A stretch of 64,000 nt of DNA from Coleofasciculus sp. FACHB-1120. Its GTDB lineage: Bacteria; Cyanobacteriota; Cyanobacteriia; Cyanobacteriales; FACHB-T130. Numbering within the stretch: position 1 is the stretch's first letter; each line of letters starts with the position of its first letter. Position numbers and translations under genes: made by a program. The stretch lies in assembly GCF_014698845.1 (NCBI RefSeq), contig NZ_JACJTV010000004.1, positions 186,001 through 250,000 on the forward strand, read 5' to 3'. The notes under the pieces are model-generated. The model searched no databases and had not been told where the DNA came from. It saw only the letters and a list, made by a program, of their open reading frames with translations. This document shows positions 37,106 to 45,939 of this stretch, one piece after another.

Positions 37106-37212
37106 TACGGAAAACCGAATATAACGGAAACATTGGGCTGCACTAAAATGATACTCAAAGCAGTAAACTTCTCCTTGGCGGGGAAGCCCATTAACGGGAA
37201 AAATAAAAGGCT

Positions 37213-37536
37213 ATGGGATTTTTTGATTCAGAAATTGTTCAGCAAGAAGCCAAGCAGCTGTTTGAAGATTATCAATCCCTGATCCAACTGGGAAGCCACT
37301 ACGGCAAATTTGATCTGGAAGGAAAAAAGATTTTCATTGAGCAAATGGAAGCCATGATGGATCGCTATCGCGTCTTTATGAAGCGATTCGAGCTATCTGA
37401 TGATTTCATGGCTCAAATGACAGTACAGCAGCTACATACCCAGCTTGGTCAATTTGGCATCACTCCGGCTCAAATGTTTGACCAAATGAACCTCACTTTA
37501 GAGCGGATGAAATCCGAACTGTCCAGCCAACCCTAA
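37213..37536 (+). CDS. DUF1825 family protein
   Basis: 107 residues matching the cyanobacterial DUF1825 family: FFDSEIVQQEAKQLFEDYQ at the start, KIFIEQMEAMMDRYRVFMKRFELS in the middle and TVQQLHTQLGQFGITPAQMFDQM near the end. It is soluble and all-helical; the role is unknown. An AT-rich palindrome follows the stop. Confidence 0.85.
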   Translation: MGFFDSEIVQQEAKQLFEDYQSLIQLGSHYGKFDLEGKKIFIEQMEAMMDRYRVFMKRFELSDDFMAQMTVQQLHTQLGQFGITPAQMFDQMNLTLERMKSELSSQP

Positions 37537-37575
37537 AGATTTTGGATTTTGGATTTAATCCAAAATCCAAAGTCT
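37537..37575. terminator. Palindrome between convergent DUF1825 and PBP genes
   Basis: Arms 37541-37555 and 37557-37571 (TTTGGATTTTGGATT and its complement) pair perfectly around one base, and the palindrome extends with one wobble to 37537-37575. It is probably a bidirectional terminator. It belongs to the ATTTTGGATTTTGG repeat family that also sits inside thiL. Confidence 0.65.
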
Positions 37576-37579
37576 CAAG

Positions 37580-39496
37580 TTAGCGGGGTCGCTCAAATTT
37601 GGAAGGCGAGTGGAAGTATTGCACGGGTTCACCAGACATCGCCGTTGACATAAAATCGCGCCAAATTGGAGCGGCGTACTGACCCCCTGTGACACCACCG
37701 CCTAAGCTGCGGTTGTTATCCTTGCCAATCCAAACAGCCGTTGACATCTGCGGGACATAGCCCACAAACCAAACATCTTTCTCTAAAGAAGTCGTACCCG
37801 TCTTACCAGCAGCTGGACGACCTATTTGTGCAGCTTTCCCCGTACCGCCAGTGATTACCCCTTGCAGCACTTGAGTCAGAGATGCAGTCGCCCACTGGTC
37901 TAAAACCAAACGGCGTTTCGGAGTGTTATCAAGCAACACATTGCCTTGGCTGTCTGTTACCCGAACAATCATCGTGGTGTCGGAATGCCAGCCATTACTG
38001 GCAAACGTGGCATAGCCGCCAGCCATTTCTAAAGGCGTTACACCAATCGCTCCCAGAGGTAAGGAAATCACTGGCTCAATCGGACTCTTAAAACCAAGCG
38101 TCCGTAAGGTTTCAATCACCTTGTCCAGCCCCACAGACCGTCCAATTTTCACCGCAGGCACGTTAGCAGAGACGACGAGCGCTTGGCGAATGCTCATCGC
38201 ACCAGAGTAGCCGCCGCCATAGTTTTTGGGAGAGTAATAGCCCCCTCCATCTCGATAGCTGACTGGCGAATCGTAGACAGTAGAATAAGGCGAATATTTG
38301 CCAGTCGCGAACGCCGTGTAGTAAACAAATGGTTTAAAGGCAGATCCTGGCTGACGTAGCGATTGGGTTGCCCGATTAAACTTACTTTTTTTGTAATCAA
38401 CCCCGCCAACCAAAGCTTTCACAAAATGCGTCCGAGGATCGACTGCCACCAGAGCGATTTGGTTGTTATAAACTCCCCAACCCTGAAGTCTTCTATGCCA
38501 ACGACTAACCTTTTGTTCCGCCATCCGCTGGAATTTGTAGTCGATGGTAGTTTGGACTCGCATTCCCCCTTTTTCCACTGCATCTGAACCAAAGCGCTCT
38601 TTCAACTCAGCCACGACTGCATCTGTTATGTAAGGCAGTTCGCTGGTTTGCCAAGAAGTCAGCTGACCCTTTTTAATCGTTAGTTTGCGGGCGGCTGCTT
38701 CCTCTTGAGCTGTAATCCACCCCAACTCCCGCATCCGACCCAACACTTGCGCTTGCCGCTGTTTGGCGAGCTTGATATTGGTGAAAGGACTGTAATCTTC
38801 TGGAGCCTGAATCATCCCTGCCAACATTGACGCCTCTGCCAAGTTGAGGTCAGCAGCTTTTTTGCCAAAGTAGCTTTCAGATGCAGTTTGGACACCATAA
38901 TTGTTGTGACCCCAATACACCTGATTGAGGTACATTTCTAAAATTTGGTCTTTTTTAAAGATTTGCTCCAAACGAATTGCGAGTACAGCTTCAGCAATTT
39001 TGCGGCTAAAGGTACGCTTGCGAGAAAGAAATAGATTTTTCACCAACTGCATGGTGATTGTCGAACCGCCCTCTACAACCGCGCCCTTCTGCCAGTTTGC
39101 TCGGACAGCACGACCCACGCTGTTAGGGTTGATGCCTTGGTGGAAGTAAAAGTGACTATCTTCAATTGCGAGAACCGCCCGCTTTAGTTCGGGAGAAATT
39201 GCGTCAAGGGGGACAATTTCGCGGTTGGCTTCGCCGTGGAGACTGGCAAGGTGCTTGCCTTTAACATCGTAAATGTAAGACGTTTCCGTGGGTGTATAGC
39301 TGCGGAGAACGCGCACATCTGGCAAATTACGGAAGCTAATTGCTAATCCAACCAGTCCACCAGCGACTACCGAACTGGTAAGCATGGTGATGCCGAGGAG
39401 GGTTCCGCCCGTTGCTTTCCCGACTCCCTGCATGAACTTAAAAAGCGGTGGGACTGGCTCTCGCGGGTGTTTGTCTTGAATAGTGCTAGACGACAC
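37580..39496 (-). CDS. Class A penicillin-binding protein (PBP1A-type)
   Basis: 638 residues: a cytoplasmic tail, one membrane helix (about 28-52), a glycosyltransferase domain with EDSHFYFHQG and GGSTITMQLVKNLFLSRKRTFSRKI, and a transpeptidase domain with SxxK in GSAFKPF, SxN in VSANVPA and KTG in AGKTGTTS. It polymerises and cross-links peptidoglycan at the periplasmic side. All catalytic motifs are intact. Cyanobacteria encode several such enzymes; which paralogue this is cannot be told here. Confidence 0.93.
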   Translation of the reverse strand: MSSSTIQDKHPREPVPPLFKFMQGVGKATGGTLLGITMLTSSVVAGGLVGLAISFRNLPDVRVLRSYTPTETSYIYDVKGKHLASLHGEANREIVPLDAISPELKRAVLAIEDSHFYFHQGINPNSVGRAVRANWQKGAVVEGGSTITMQLVKNLFLSRKRTFSRKIAEAVLAIRLEQIFKKDQILEMYLNQVYWGHNNYGVQTASESYFGKKAADLNLAEASMLAGMIQAPEDYSPFTNIKLAKQRQAQVLGRMRELGWITAQEEAAARKLTIKKGQLTSWQTSELPYITDAVVAELKERFGSDAVEKGGMRVQTTIDYKFQRMAEQKVSRWHRRLQGWGVYNNQIALVAVDPRTHFVKALVGGVDYKKSKFNRATQSLRQPGSAFKPFVYYTAFATGKYSPYSTVYDSPVSYRDGGGYYSPKNYGGGYSGAMSIRQALVVSANVPAVKIGRSVGLDKVIETLRTLGFKSPIEPVISLPLGAIGVTPLEMAGGYATFASNGWHSDTTMIVRVTDSQGNVLLDNTPKRRLVLDQWATASLTQVLQGVITGGTGKAAQIGRPAAGKTGTTSLEKDVWFVGYVPQMSTAVWIGKDNNRSLGGGVTGGQYAAPIWRDFMSTAMSGEPVQYFHSPSKFERPR

Positions 39497-39823
39497 GGGG
39501 ATTTCACTTCCTCACTAAAAAATGTGGGACTTGGGTGTTGGGCAACTGGATAGGGCTTTGCTGATTGAAATTACAAAGGCTTTCCAGGGGCAGCCGGAGG
39601 GCGGACGATTTTAAAATCTGTCCGGGAATGCGGTCGGGAGGTCAGACCGGGGAGGAAACTGATCTGCTATAGCAGCATAAGTGCAGCCTGTTCCTGGAAT
39701 TTTTTAATCGGGCATGGAGATTTTAACAATTTTTGCAAATTATACTAATCTGATTTGCCTTGGACTTGCATTACATACAAATATAGTGATTAGTTACCAT
39801 ACCCGATTGAGTTTTGGCAAAGC
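39497..39823. other. Intergenic region between PBP and tyrS
   Basis: About 325 bases carrying divergent start regions. No T-box or other known leader structure is recognisable before tyrS, and no gene is seen. Confidence 0.45.
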
Positions 39824-41032
39824 ATGACCGCTAGTGTATCATCGGCAAAAACGCCTTCAGAAGCCCTCAGTTGGCTCTATCGCGGCGTCAGCGAAATTTT
39901 TCCCAATCAGCCTGATTCTTCTGACCCGGCGGAGAATTTGGCTCAACGGTTAGCGCAGACTGACCGACCTTTGCGGGTGAAGTATGGGATCGATCCGACG
40001 GGTGCAGAGATTCATCTCGGTCATACTATCCCGATGCGAAAGTTGCGATCGCTTCAGGATGCTGGTCACACGGCTGTTCTAATTCTGGGGGATTTTACGG
40101 CTCGGATTGGCGATCCGACGGGGAAGTCTGAGGTACGCCGCCAGCTGACAGCGGAGGAAGTGGCTCAAAATGCCCAGACGTATCTAGATCAGGTGCGTCC
40201 AATCCTAGATTTTGATACGCCGGGACGGTTAGAAATTCGTTACAACTCCGAGTGGCTTGGCAAACTGGATTTGGCAAAGATTCAGGAGTTACTCGCCACG
40301 ATGACGGTGGGACAGATGCTGGCGAAGGAGGGGTTTGCTCTCCGCTTTGAACAAGAAAATCCGATTTATCTGCATGAGTTTCTCTACCCATTAATGCAGG
40401 GTTATGATTCTGTGGCGGTAGAAGCGGATGTGGAGTTGGGAGGAACCGATCAGAAATTTAATATTGCCGTGGGGCGAGATTTACAGCGGCATTTTGGTCA
40501 GAAACCTCAGTTTGGGGTGTTGATGCCGATTTTGATCGGGACAGATGGCGTTCAGAAAATGTCGAAGTCTCTGGGCAATTATGTGGGGCTATCAGAACGC
40601 TCGACTCCGATGTATCAGAAGCTGGAAAAGATTCCAGATGAGCTGTTGGAGCAGTATTTTGAACTCCTGACGGATCTGCCTTTGGATCGGCTGCCAGAAA
40701 CTCCGCGCGATCGCCAGCAAGAACTTGCCTTCGAGATTGTGAGGCAATACCACGGTCAGCAAGCAGCGGAGGAAGCGAGGAAGGGAAAAACTGACGATGT
40801 ACCGGAATTTTCGCTTTCGAGCGTGCAATTTCCGGCTAAGTTTTTCTACATTGTCGGTGCTAGCGGTCTGTGTAAAAGTAGTTCGGAAGCACGGCAGCGA
40901 ATACAAGAGGGTGGCGTGCGACTAGATGGCGATCGCGTTGACACGATCGATCTCGTCTTTGATACGCCCGAACAACTAGCCGGACGCATCCTGAGTGTCG
41001 GTAAAAAGCGATTTGTCCGCCTTGTAAGCTAA
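39824..41032 (+). CDS. tyrS: Tyrosyl-tRNA synthetase
   Basis: A 402-residue class I synthetase charging tRNA-Tyr. HIGH is HLGHT in [13 protein letters not shown], the tyrosine pocket includes [25 protein letters not shown] is in [12 protein letters not shown], and the C-terminal S4-like RNA-binding domain begins at about [16 protein letters not shown]. Length and the ALSWLYRG N-terminal block fit the TyrZ-type enzymes of cyanobacteria. pyrF follows after 63 bases on the same strand. Confidence 0.95.
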   Translation: MTASVSSAKTPSEALSWLYRGVSEIFPNQPDSSDPAENLAQRLAQTDRPLRVKYGIDPTGAEIHLGHTIPMRKLRSLQDAGHTAVLILGDFTARIGDPTGKSEVRRQLTAEEVAQNAQTYLDQVRPILDFDTPGRLEIRYNSEWLGKLDLAKIQELLATMTVGQMLAKEGFALRFEQENPIYLHEFLYPLMQGYDSVAVEADVELGGTDQKFNIAVGRDLQRHFGQKPQFGVLMPILIGTDGVQKMSKSLGNYVGLSERSTPMYQKLEKIPDELLEQYFELLTDLPLDRLPETPRDRQQELAFEIVRQYHGQQAAEEARKGKTDDVPEFSLSSVQFPAKFFYIVGASGLCKSSSEARQRIQEGGVRLDGDRVDTIDLVFDTPEQLAGRILSVGKKRFVRLVS

Positions 41033-41095
41033 TGTGAGCGAGTGAATTGAAATCACTCGGTTATCTAGTCGATTCTTCCAGCCTTACTCCTACCC

Positions 41096-41845
41096 GTGAA
41101 CCCAAATCCTACTCGCCTAAAATCCCCTAAGTCAGTCACAGAGCGCATCATCGTGCCACTGGATGTGCCGACAAAGGAAGCCGCGATCGCGCTGCTCGAT
41201 CAATTGCCCCAAGTATCATTCTGGAAGGTGGGGCTAGAGCTATTTGTCAGCACCGGCCCGGAAATCTTGACGGCGCTCAAAGACCGGAAAAAGCGAATTT
41301 TTTTGGATCTGAAGTTTCACGATATCCCTAACACCGTTGCTGGGGCTTGTCGCGCCGCTGCCCGCTACGGAGTGGATTTAGTCACCATTCATGCAACAGC
41401 CGGTCGCGGTGCCTTGCAGGGGGCAGTAGCAGGGGCACAGGAGGGCGCAGAGGAGGGAGGGGTGACACCCCCCAATTTAATTGCGATTACGTTATTGACC
41501 AGTCTCACCTCGCGTCAGCTAGCCTTTGAGCTAAAAATACCGCTAGAACTGCCAGAGTATGCCTTACAGATGGCGCTGCTAGCCAAAGAAGCGGGGCTGG
41601 CTGGGGCGGTTTGTTCCCCCCAAGAGGCAGAACAGCTGCGGCAGACTTGTGGCGATGATTTTCTGCTAGTGTGTCCGGGTGTGCGTCCCTCTTGGGCAGA
41701 AGCGGGAGATCAGAAGCGATCGCTTACCCCCGCCCAAGCCTTCCAAGCAGGCGCTGATTACCTAGTGATTGGGCGTCCGATTACCGCCGCCTCTGACCCC
41801 GTTGCGGCTTGGGCAAGAATTTGCGATGAGCTTACAGGGGTTTGA
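41096..41845 (+). CDS. pyrF: Orotidine 5'-phosphate decarboxylase
   Basis: A 249-residue TIM-barrel enzyme making [25 protein letters not shown], the catalytic [28 protein letters not shown] and YLVIGRPIT are intact. A Gly/Glu-rich insert ([15 protein letters not shown], about 112-126) is a little longer than usual. The start is a GTG at 41096. Its stop codon overlaps the next gene's ATG by one base, so the pair is translationally coupled. Confidence 0.95.
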   Translation: MNPNPTRLKSPKSVTERIIVPLDVPTKEAAIALLDQLPQVSFWKVGLELFVSTGPEILTALKDRKKRIFLDLKFHDIPNTVAGACRAAARYGVDLVTIHATAGRGALQGAVAGAQEGAEEGGVTPPNLIAITLLTSLTSRQLAFELKIPLELPEYALQMALLAKEAGLAGAVCSPQEAEQLRQTCGDDFLLVCPGVRPSWAEAGDQKRSLTPAQAFQAGADYLVIGRPITAASDPVAAWARICDELTGV

Positions 41846-42468
41846 TGAACTTAGGTCGAAAGCGTCAGTTGTCAGGAGTTAGGCGGTTACTTCTGGTTTC
41901 TAGCTGTTCTCTGTTCGCTGCACTCAGCCCTCAACAAGGTCAAGGAAACTCCGCCCTAGCACTCAACAGGGGCAGGGAAACCCTGTCCCTACAGCGTTCT
42001 GCTTGCCCCAATAATGTAGAAAGCCTCACACTTCTACTTCTTCGAGATTTACCCAGTTATGCGAACCGGGTCAATCAACGTGCCCGACGGCGCAGCAGAA
42101 AAGTTGACATTTCTTCGAGTTCTGTGATTGTCGCTGGACGCCCAGAATTTGAGCCGCTTAGCCTGGGGCCCGGTCAATATACCCCAACGACTCCAGCGGA
42201 ACTTGCCCCACCCTCCAAACAGGTCTTCATTACCACCTTGGAGCGACAATATACGGCTGGCAAGCTGATTGAATTACAGCAGTATCACTGGCTATTTCTG
42301 ACTCAAACTGACAGCGGTTGGGGCCTATCGCTTATGTTTTCTCGTACTGGCCCTTATCCGGGAGGACGACCCCCGACGCCGCCGCGCGATAGCAGTAATG
42401 GCATCGTTGGTCAGGCAATTCGGAATTGGTTGCAAGATTGCCGGGTGGGAAAAGTGCGATCGCTTTAA
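41845..42468 (+). CDS. Hypothetical exported protein coupled to pyrF
   Basis: About 207 residues. A basic N-terminus and a hydrophobic stretch (LLLVSSCSLFAALSP) suggest export. The body contains LLLLRDLPSYANRVNQRARR, VIVAGRPEFEPL and FLTQTDSGWGLSLMFSRTG, a pattern I have seen in conserved cyanobacterial proteins without known function. An imperfect palindrome (41968-41990) encodes RGRETLS after the signal and looks like an inserted repeat. The ATG overlaps the pyrF stop by one base (TGATG). Confidence 0.7.
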   Translation: MNLGRKRQLSGVRRLLLVSSCSLFAALSPQQGQGNSALALNRGRETLSLQRSACPNNVESLTLLLLRDLPSYANRVNQRARRRSRKVDISSSSVIVAGRPEFEPLSLGPGQYTPTTPAELAPPSKQVFITTLERQYTAGKLIELQQYHWLFLTQTDSGWGLSLMFSRTGPYPGGRPPTPPRDSSNGIVGQAIRNWLQDCRVGKVRSL

Positions 42469-43241
42469 ATCTCTGAACTCTCACAAATATGAGCAGTTCT
42501 CAAGCAGTTACCCTACAGTTTTGACCTCTTTTCAAGCCTCTTTGGGGGAATATTAGATTATTCCTTTAGAGAGATGTAGGAAGGGGGTTCGGAGGTTAAG
42601 TTTGGTCTGCATACCTCACCCAACTTAAAATAGCCGATAAGTGTGCGTTTTTAGGGGAAATCCTGTAACTACAATGGTGATTCAGCCAAATTTTATTTGA
42701 ATAATGGCTTTCCTCCCATGCGTCTCAGTCATTTTTCCTCAAACGTTATTTATAGGAAAGTTTTAAGTATGAGTAGTCAAACATAGCTTTTAAAAATGCG
42801 AGCGGTATCTATCTAAAGTTTTAAAAGTTTTACTTTCATAGATTACATAATTGATTCAAATCAAACTTTTGTATCCTTCACGACATTTGCCAATTATCCC
42901 GAAATTTTACGCACGTCGAGAAGCATCCTAATTTTATTTCCGTAATTTTAACGATGAACTTAATTAATCTTTACTATTAAGATGCGATGGTGTAAAATTG
43001 TTCTAAAGATTCAACCGAAAAGTGCTGAATTATTTGTCTGAAAATTGGCAACTTGACGGGGATGAAATGGCATTAAGTATGGAGCTTTAGTCATCTAACT
43101 CAAGTTTGAACTTAAAGCTGGATAACTAAAGTTGTAGCTTAACCCTTTGCTATATCTTAGGAGCATCCGTCAGTGAAAACCTTCGACTAATACCTTTCAT
43201 CAACGTTTCTAGATAGGTAACTACCCATGAGGATTAAAAGA
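42469..43241. other. Long intergenic region upstream of the second XDP2-like gene
   Basis: About 770 bases, AT-rich, holding no supported gene and no known RNA. It should carry the promoter of the PEP-CTERM gene at 43242; its length suggests regulated expression, but no motif is clear. Confidence 0.45.
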
Positions 43242-44108
43242 ATGAATTTTCAGCGTACATCAACTTTTCTATGCTTAGCTGCTGGAACAGTTTTAACGAT
43301 TTCTAGTTCAGCGCAAGCCGCAACCTTCCAAACTAACGTTAGCCAAAAAGGCGACCCTGAGGCAGATATTTTTCTTGAGTCTATTACTCAGAATGACATC
43401 ACATTTGATAGTTTTAATCTTGTAAAAGAGGCTGAAATCCTCTTTAATACTCCCATTAGTCTCACGGGTAAGAATGGAGAAACGTCTGATCCAGAAGCCG
43501 GTGGCTCCATCAATAACACGGGTGCCGCTAGCACGGACAAAGGCGATGAAGCGAGTACGCCAGACGGTGTTGAAGTATCTGGACTGGAAGACCCCACCGA
43601 CGCTGAAATTGCCGCTTATTTAGGCAACCAAAACCTCAACAACATTATTGATACTGAGGATGAGGATGAGGCTTCCTTTAGTATCAACCTTTTCTTCGAC
43701 AACCTAGTTAAGGCCGATAATACAGGATTAGACAACCTCTTTTTCTGGGAACGAGGCAAGAACAGCGATTTAGGTATTCAAGCAATTGACAAAGCTGGTA
43801 ACCTGATTGGTAATTTCCTCAAACTAAACCGAAACGATCAGTTTGCCGCAGGCTACAACATTGACACAATGGAACTTAGTAGAAATCAGCGAGTTGGTTC
43901 CTGGGGGGTTAGCTTAGAGGAATTAGGAATTACTTCTTTAGCGGGTATCCGAGTGACAGCAGATCCTAGTTACAATGGACCTGACTTTAAAGTAGTCGCT
44001 AGAGGACAAAACGAAGCAGTTCCTGAACCAGCCACGCTTGCTGGCTTGGGTTTGGTAGCCGGAGCGTTGATGACAGTTCGTCGGCGTCGAAGCAGCAAAG
44101 CTAGCTAG
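43242..44108 (+). CDS. PEP-CTERM surface protein, XDP2-like (second copy)
   Basis: About 288 residues, a paralogue of the gene at 24672. Signal ends AQAATFQ. Shared blocks are LNNIIDTEDEDEASF, LFFWERGKNSDLG, AIDKAGNLIGNFLKLN, GYNIDTMELSRNQRVGSWGV and NGPDFKVVARG; the anchor is VPEPATLAGLGLVAGALMTV then RRRRS. I prefer the ATG at 43242, which has GAGGA before it and aligns with the paralogue; 43227 would add five residues. It has an acidic insert (about 80-125) and its own terminator. Confidence 0.85.
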   Translation: MNFQRTSTFLCLAAGTVLTISSSAQAATFQTNVSQKGDPEADIFLESITQNDITFDSFNLVKEAEILFNTPISLTGKNGETSDPEAGGSINNTGAASTDKGDEASTPDGVEVSGLEDPTDAEIAAYLGNQNLNNIIDTEDEDEASFSINLFFDNLVKADNTGLDNLFFWERGKNSDLGIQAIDKAGNLIGNFLKLNRNDQFAAGYNIDTMELSRNQRVGSWGVSLEELGITSLAGIRVTADPSYNGPDFKVVARGQNEAVPEPATLAGLGLVAGALMTVRRRRSSKAS

Positions 44109-44150
44109 TTTTTAGAGACGATTTACGTTCATAAAGACTGAGTGGAAATG

Positions 44151-44197
44151 AAAATGAGGACTGCTAAAGTGGATAACGCTCTAGCCCTCATTTTTTA
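44151..44197 (+). terminator. Intrinsic terminator after the XDP2-like gene
   Basis: AAAATGAGG (44151-44159) pairs with CCTCATTTT (44186-44194), with inner GCTA/TAGC pairing possible, followed by TTTTTTATTT on the plus strand. It fits a terminator for the gene ending at 44108. Confidence 0.75.
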
Positions 44198-44576
44198 TTT
44201 CTTCGGATCTAACTTTCTTTTTCATCTCATCATATTTAAATATAAAATAATTGCACTGCTGGGATTTATCAATTTAGCTTCATTTTGATATTTCTATCAG
44301 TTTGGAATTTATCACATTACCCATCAACAATAGATTTTATCCTTATGTTTATCGGTTATTTTTATCACTTTGTCATAAAAAGGGTTTATTAACCGAATGA
44401 ACTTGTATACAGTTGTGGGCGGGCACAGGTTTTGTTCTATGAATGAGCGAAAAATCTAGTTTAAGTAGAGAAGGCCAGATAGCGATCGCGCTTGATAATT
44501 TCAGGAAATGCGATCGCATTAACGATTGTGCGTCTAGGTGCGATCGCGCAAGTTTTCAGCTATTGGTAAAAAGATA
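44198..44576. other. Intergenic region with clustered HIP1 sites
   Basis: Three GCGATCGC octamers lie at 44482-44489, 44510-44517 and 44540-44547, within 66 bases. The remaining sequence is AT-rich and holds no gene that I can support. Confidence 0.55.
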
Positions 44577-44771
44577 CTAAGAGCGTATCAATTCGCGAGA
44601 TTCTTGCTGCACACGACCAGCCATTGCTGCTTGCTGCAAACTCATAAAGGCATTTAGGTCTTCCCAGCTATATTTTGTTGTCTGTAAAAGCTGGCGTAGT
44701 TGAGACTCTGATGCTAACGTTAAATAACCTGTTGCCAAAGCCTTTTGGACTACTTCGCGGATCAAAACCAT
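44577..44771 (-). CDS. Small conserved-type hypothetical protein (64 aa)
   Basis: 64 residues beginning MVLIREVVQKALATGYLTL and containing LRQLLQTTKYSWEDLNAFMSLQQAAMAG. The pattern, all helices with a conserved Trp-Glu-Asp-Leu, occurs in many small cyanobacterial proteins of unknown function. It has no membrane segment. It stands alone between two surface-protein genes. Confidence 0.6.
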   Translation of the reverse strand: MVLIREVVQKALATGYLTLASESQLRQLLQTTKYSWEDLNAFMSLQQAAMAGRVQQESRELIRS

Positions 44772-44868
44772 ATCAACCTCTGAAACTGGTAGTGATAAAT
44801 ATTCTGGAGGGCGATCGGACTCGCTTCAGCAGAGGAAACAAGTGCGATCGCGTTTATTCTTGTATCAA

Positions 44869-45663
44869 TCAGCTGAGGCTGGAATCTAGAGCTTTCTGTT
44901 GCTGTTTGCGCTTCAGTACCGAACCGACACCGAAAGCACCAACCGCTAAGATACTGAATACAGAAGAAGGTTCAGGTACGGGTACTGTTTCCTTAGCTTC
45001 TTCAACTACAGGAAAATCAACTACAAAGACAACATCGTTGAAATCCCGGTCAGACCCTTCATTTCTACCTCCGGTTGCACCTTTTTCTCCAAACCAATCC
45101 TCAATACCAAGTACAACATAGCCTTTATATTCGTAGGCAATAAGGTGATCTAGTCCATCTGGATTAGAAGCTGGATTTGCACCATAAGTGTCTATTTGAC
45201 CATCAGTGTCATTTGTAGTTTCCAGTAGAAAGTCGAACAAGGTACCAGCTTTAAAAGAGCCTAAATTCACCCAGTCGCCTATATGGAGTGTTCCCTGTGT
45301 CTCCGGTAGTTGACACTCAGTGTCAATACAAGAGATATTTCCAAAAATCGATGCGGAAGGCTGAGTATTATAGCCATTTGCTATATATTTTAACTGATTA
45401 CTTAGTTTTCCGGCACCTTCATTGAGAAGGAAAATACGAATCTCATGGTCAATTGCTAGCTTCAACTTAGTGGGATCTAACTTACTTGCGTTTGGGTTAG
45501 GAATTGCAATACCTTCTTGCTGAACGAATGGCTTAAACTCATCAATCAATTTTTTAAAGCCAGTCGTGTCAGAGTTAATGTTTTTGATGTCATAAGCTGA
45601 GGCAGGTGCGGTGGTAGAAAACAAGGTAGCAACAACCGTCAAAATAAAAAGCTTAATTTTCAT
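44869..45663 (-). CDS. DUF4114-like PEP-CTERM protein
   Basis: 264 residues. The signal ends ASA before YDIKN. The C-terminal half has DHLIAYEYKGYVVLGIEDWFGE and GSDRDFNDVVFVVD, typical of DUF4114 surface domains, which may bind calcium through the acidic DRDFND motif. The anchor is VPVPEPSSVFSILAVGAFGVG then LKRKQQQ. AAGGAG precedes the ATG. Divergent from the STAND gene pair, with about 275 bases between. Confidence 0.83.
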   Translation of the reverse strand: MKIKLFILTVVATLFSTTAPASAYDIKNINSDTTGFKKLIDEFKPFVQQEGIAIPNPNASKLDPTKLKLAIDHEIRIFLLNEGAGKLSNQLKYIANGYNTQPSASIFGNISCIDTECQLPETQGTLHIGDWVNLGSFKAGTLFDFLLETTNDTDGQIDTYGANPASNPDGLDHLIAYEYKGYVVLGIEDWFGEKGATGGRNEGSDRDFNDVVFVVDFPVVEEAKETVPVPEPSSVFSILAVGAFGVGSVLKRKQQQKALDSSLS

Positions 45664-45939
45664 TCAAATACTCCTTTTAGAGTCTGTAGGTGTAGCCATG
45701 AGAACAAGTTAACTAGCGCGATCGGAATCGCTTTTTTGACAACAAACACAGTTGATTGGGACACTACGTTACTGGTGTTTTTGCGTGTCTATATCTATAA
45801 AAGCAAGCCACTCACTGAGATAACCCTGACTTTTGCTGAAATTGGCACTGAGAAATCAATAACTTGTCACGGACTTACAATTAAAGTAATATTTTTAACA
45901 AAGCTCATTAGGGTATAAGTTGTTTTCCAAGGGGTAGTC

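Noticed and set aside
45736-45918. 60-codon frame before the STAND gene
   Set aside because: No ribosome site and no recognisable pattern; it lies in the divergent promoter region.
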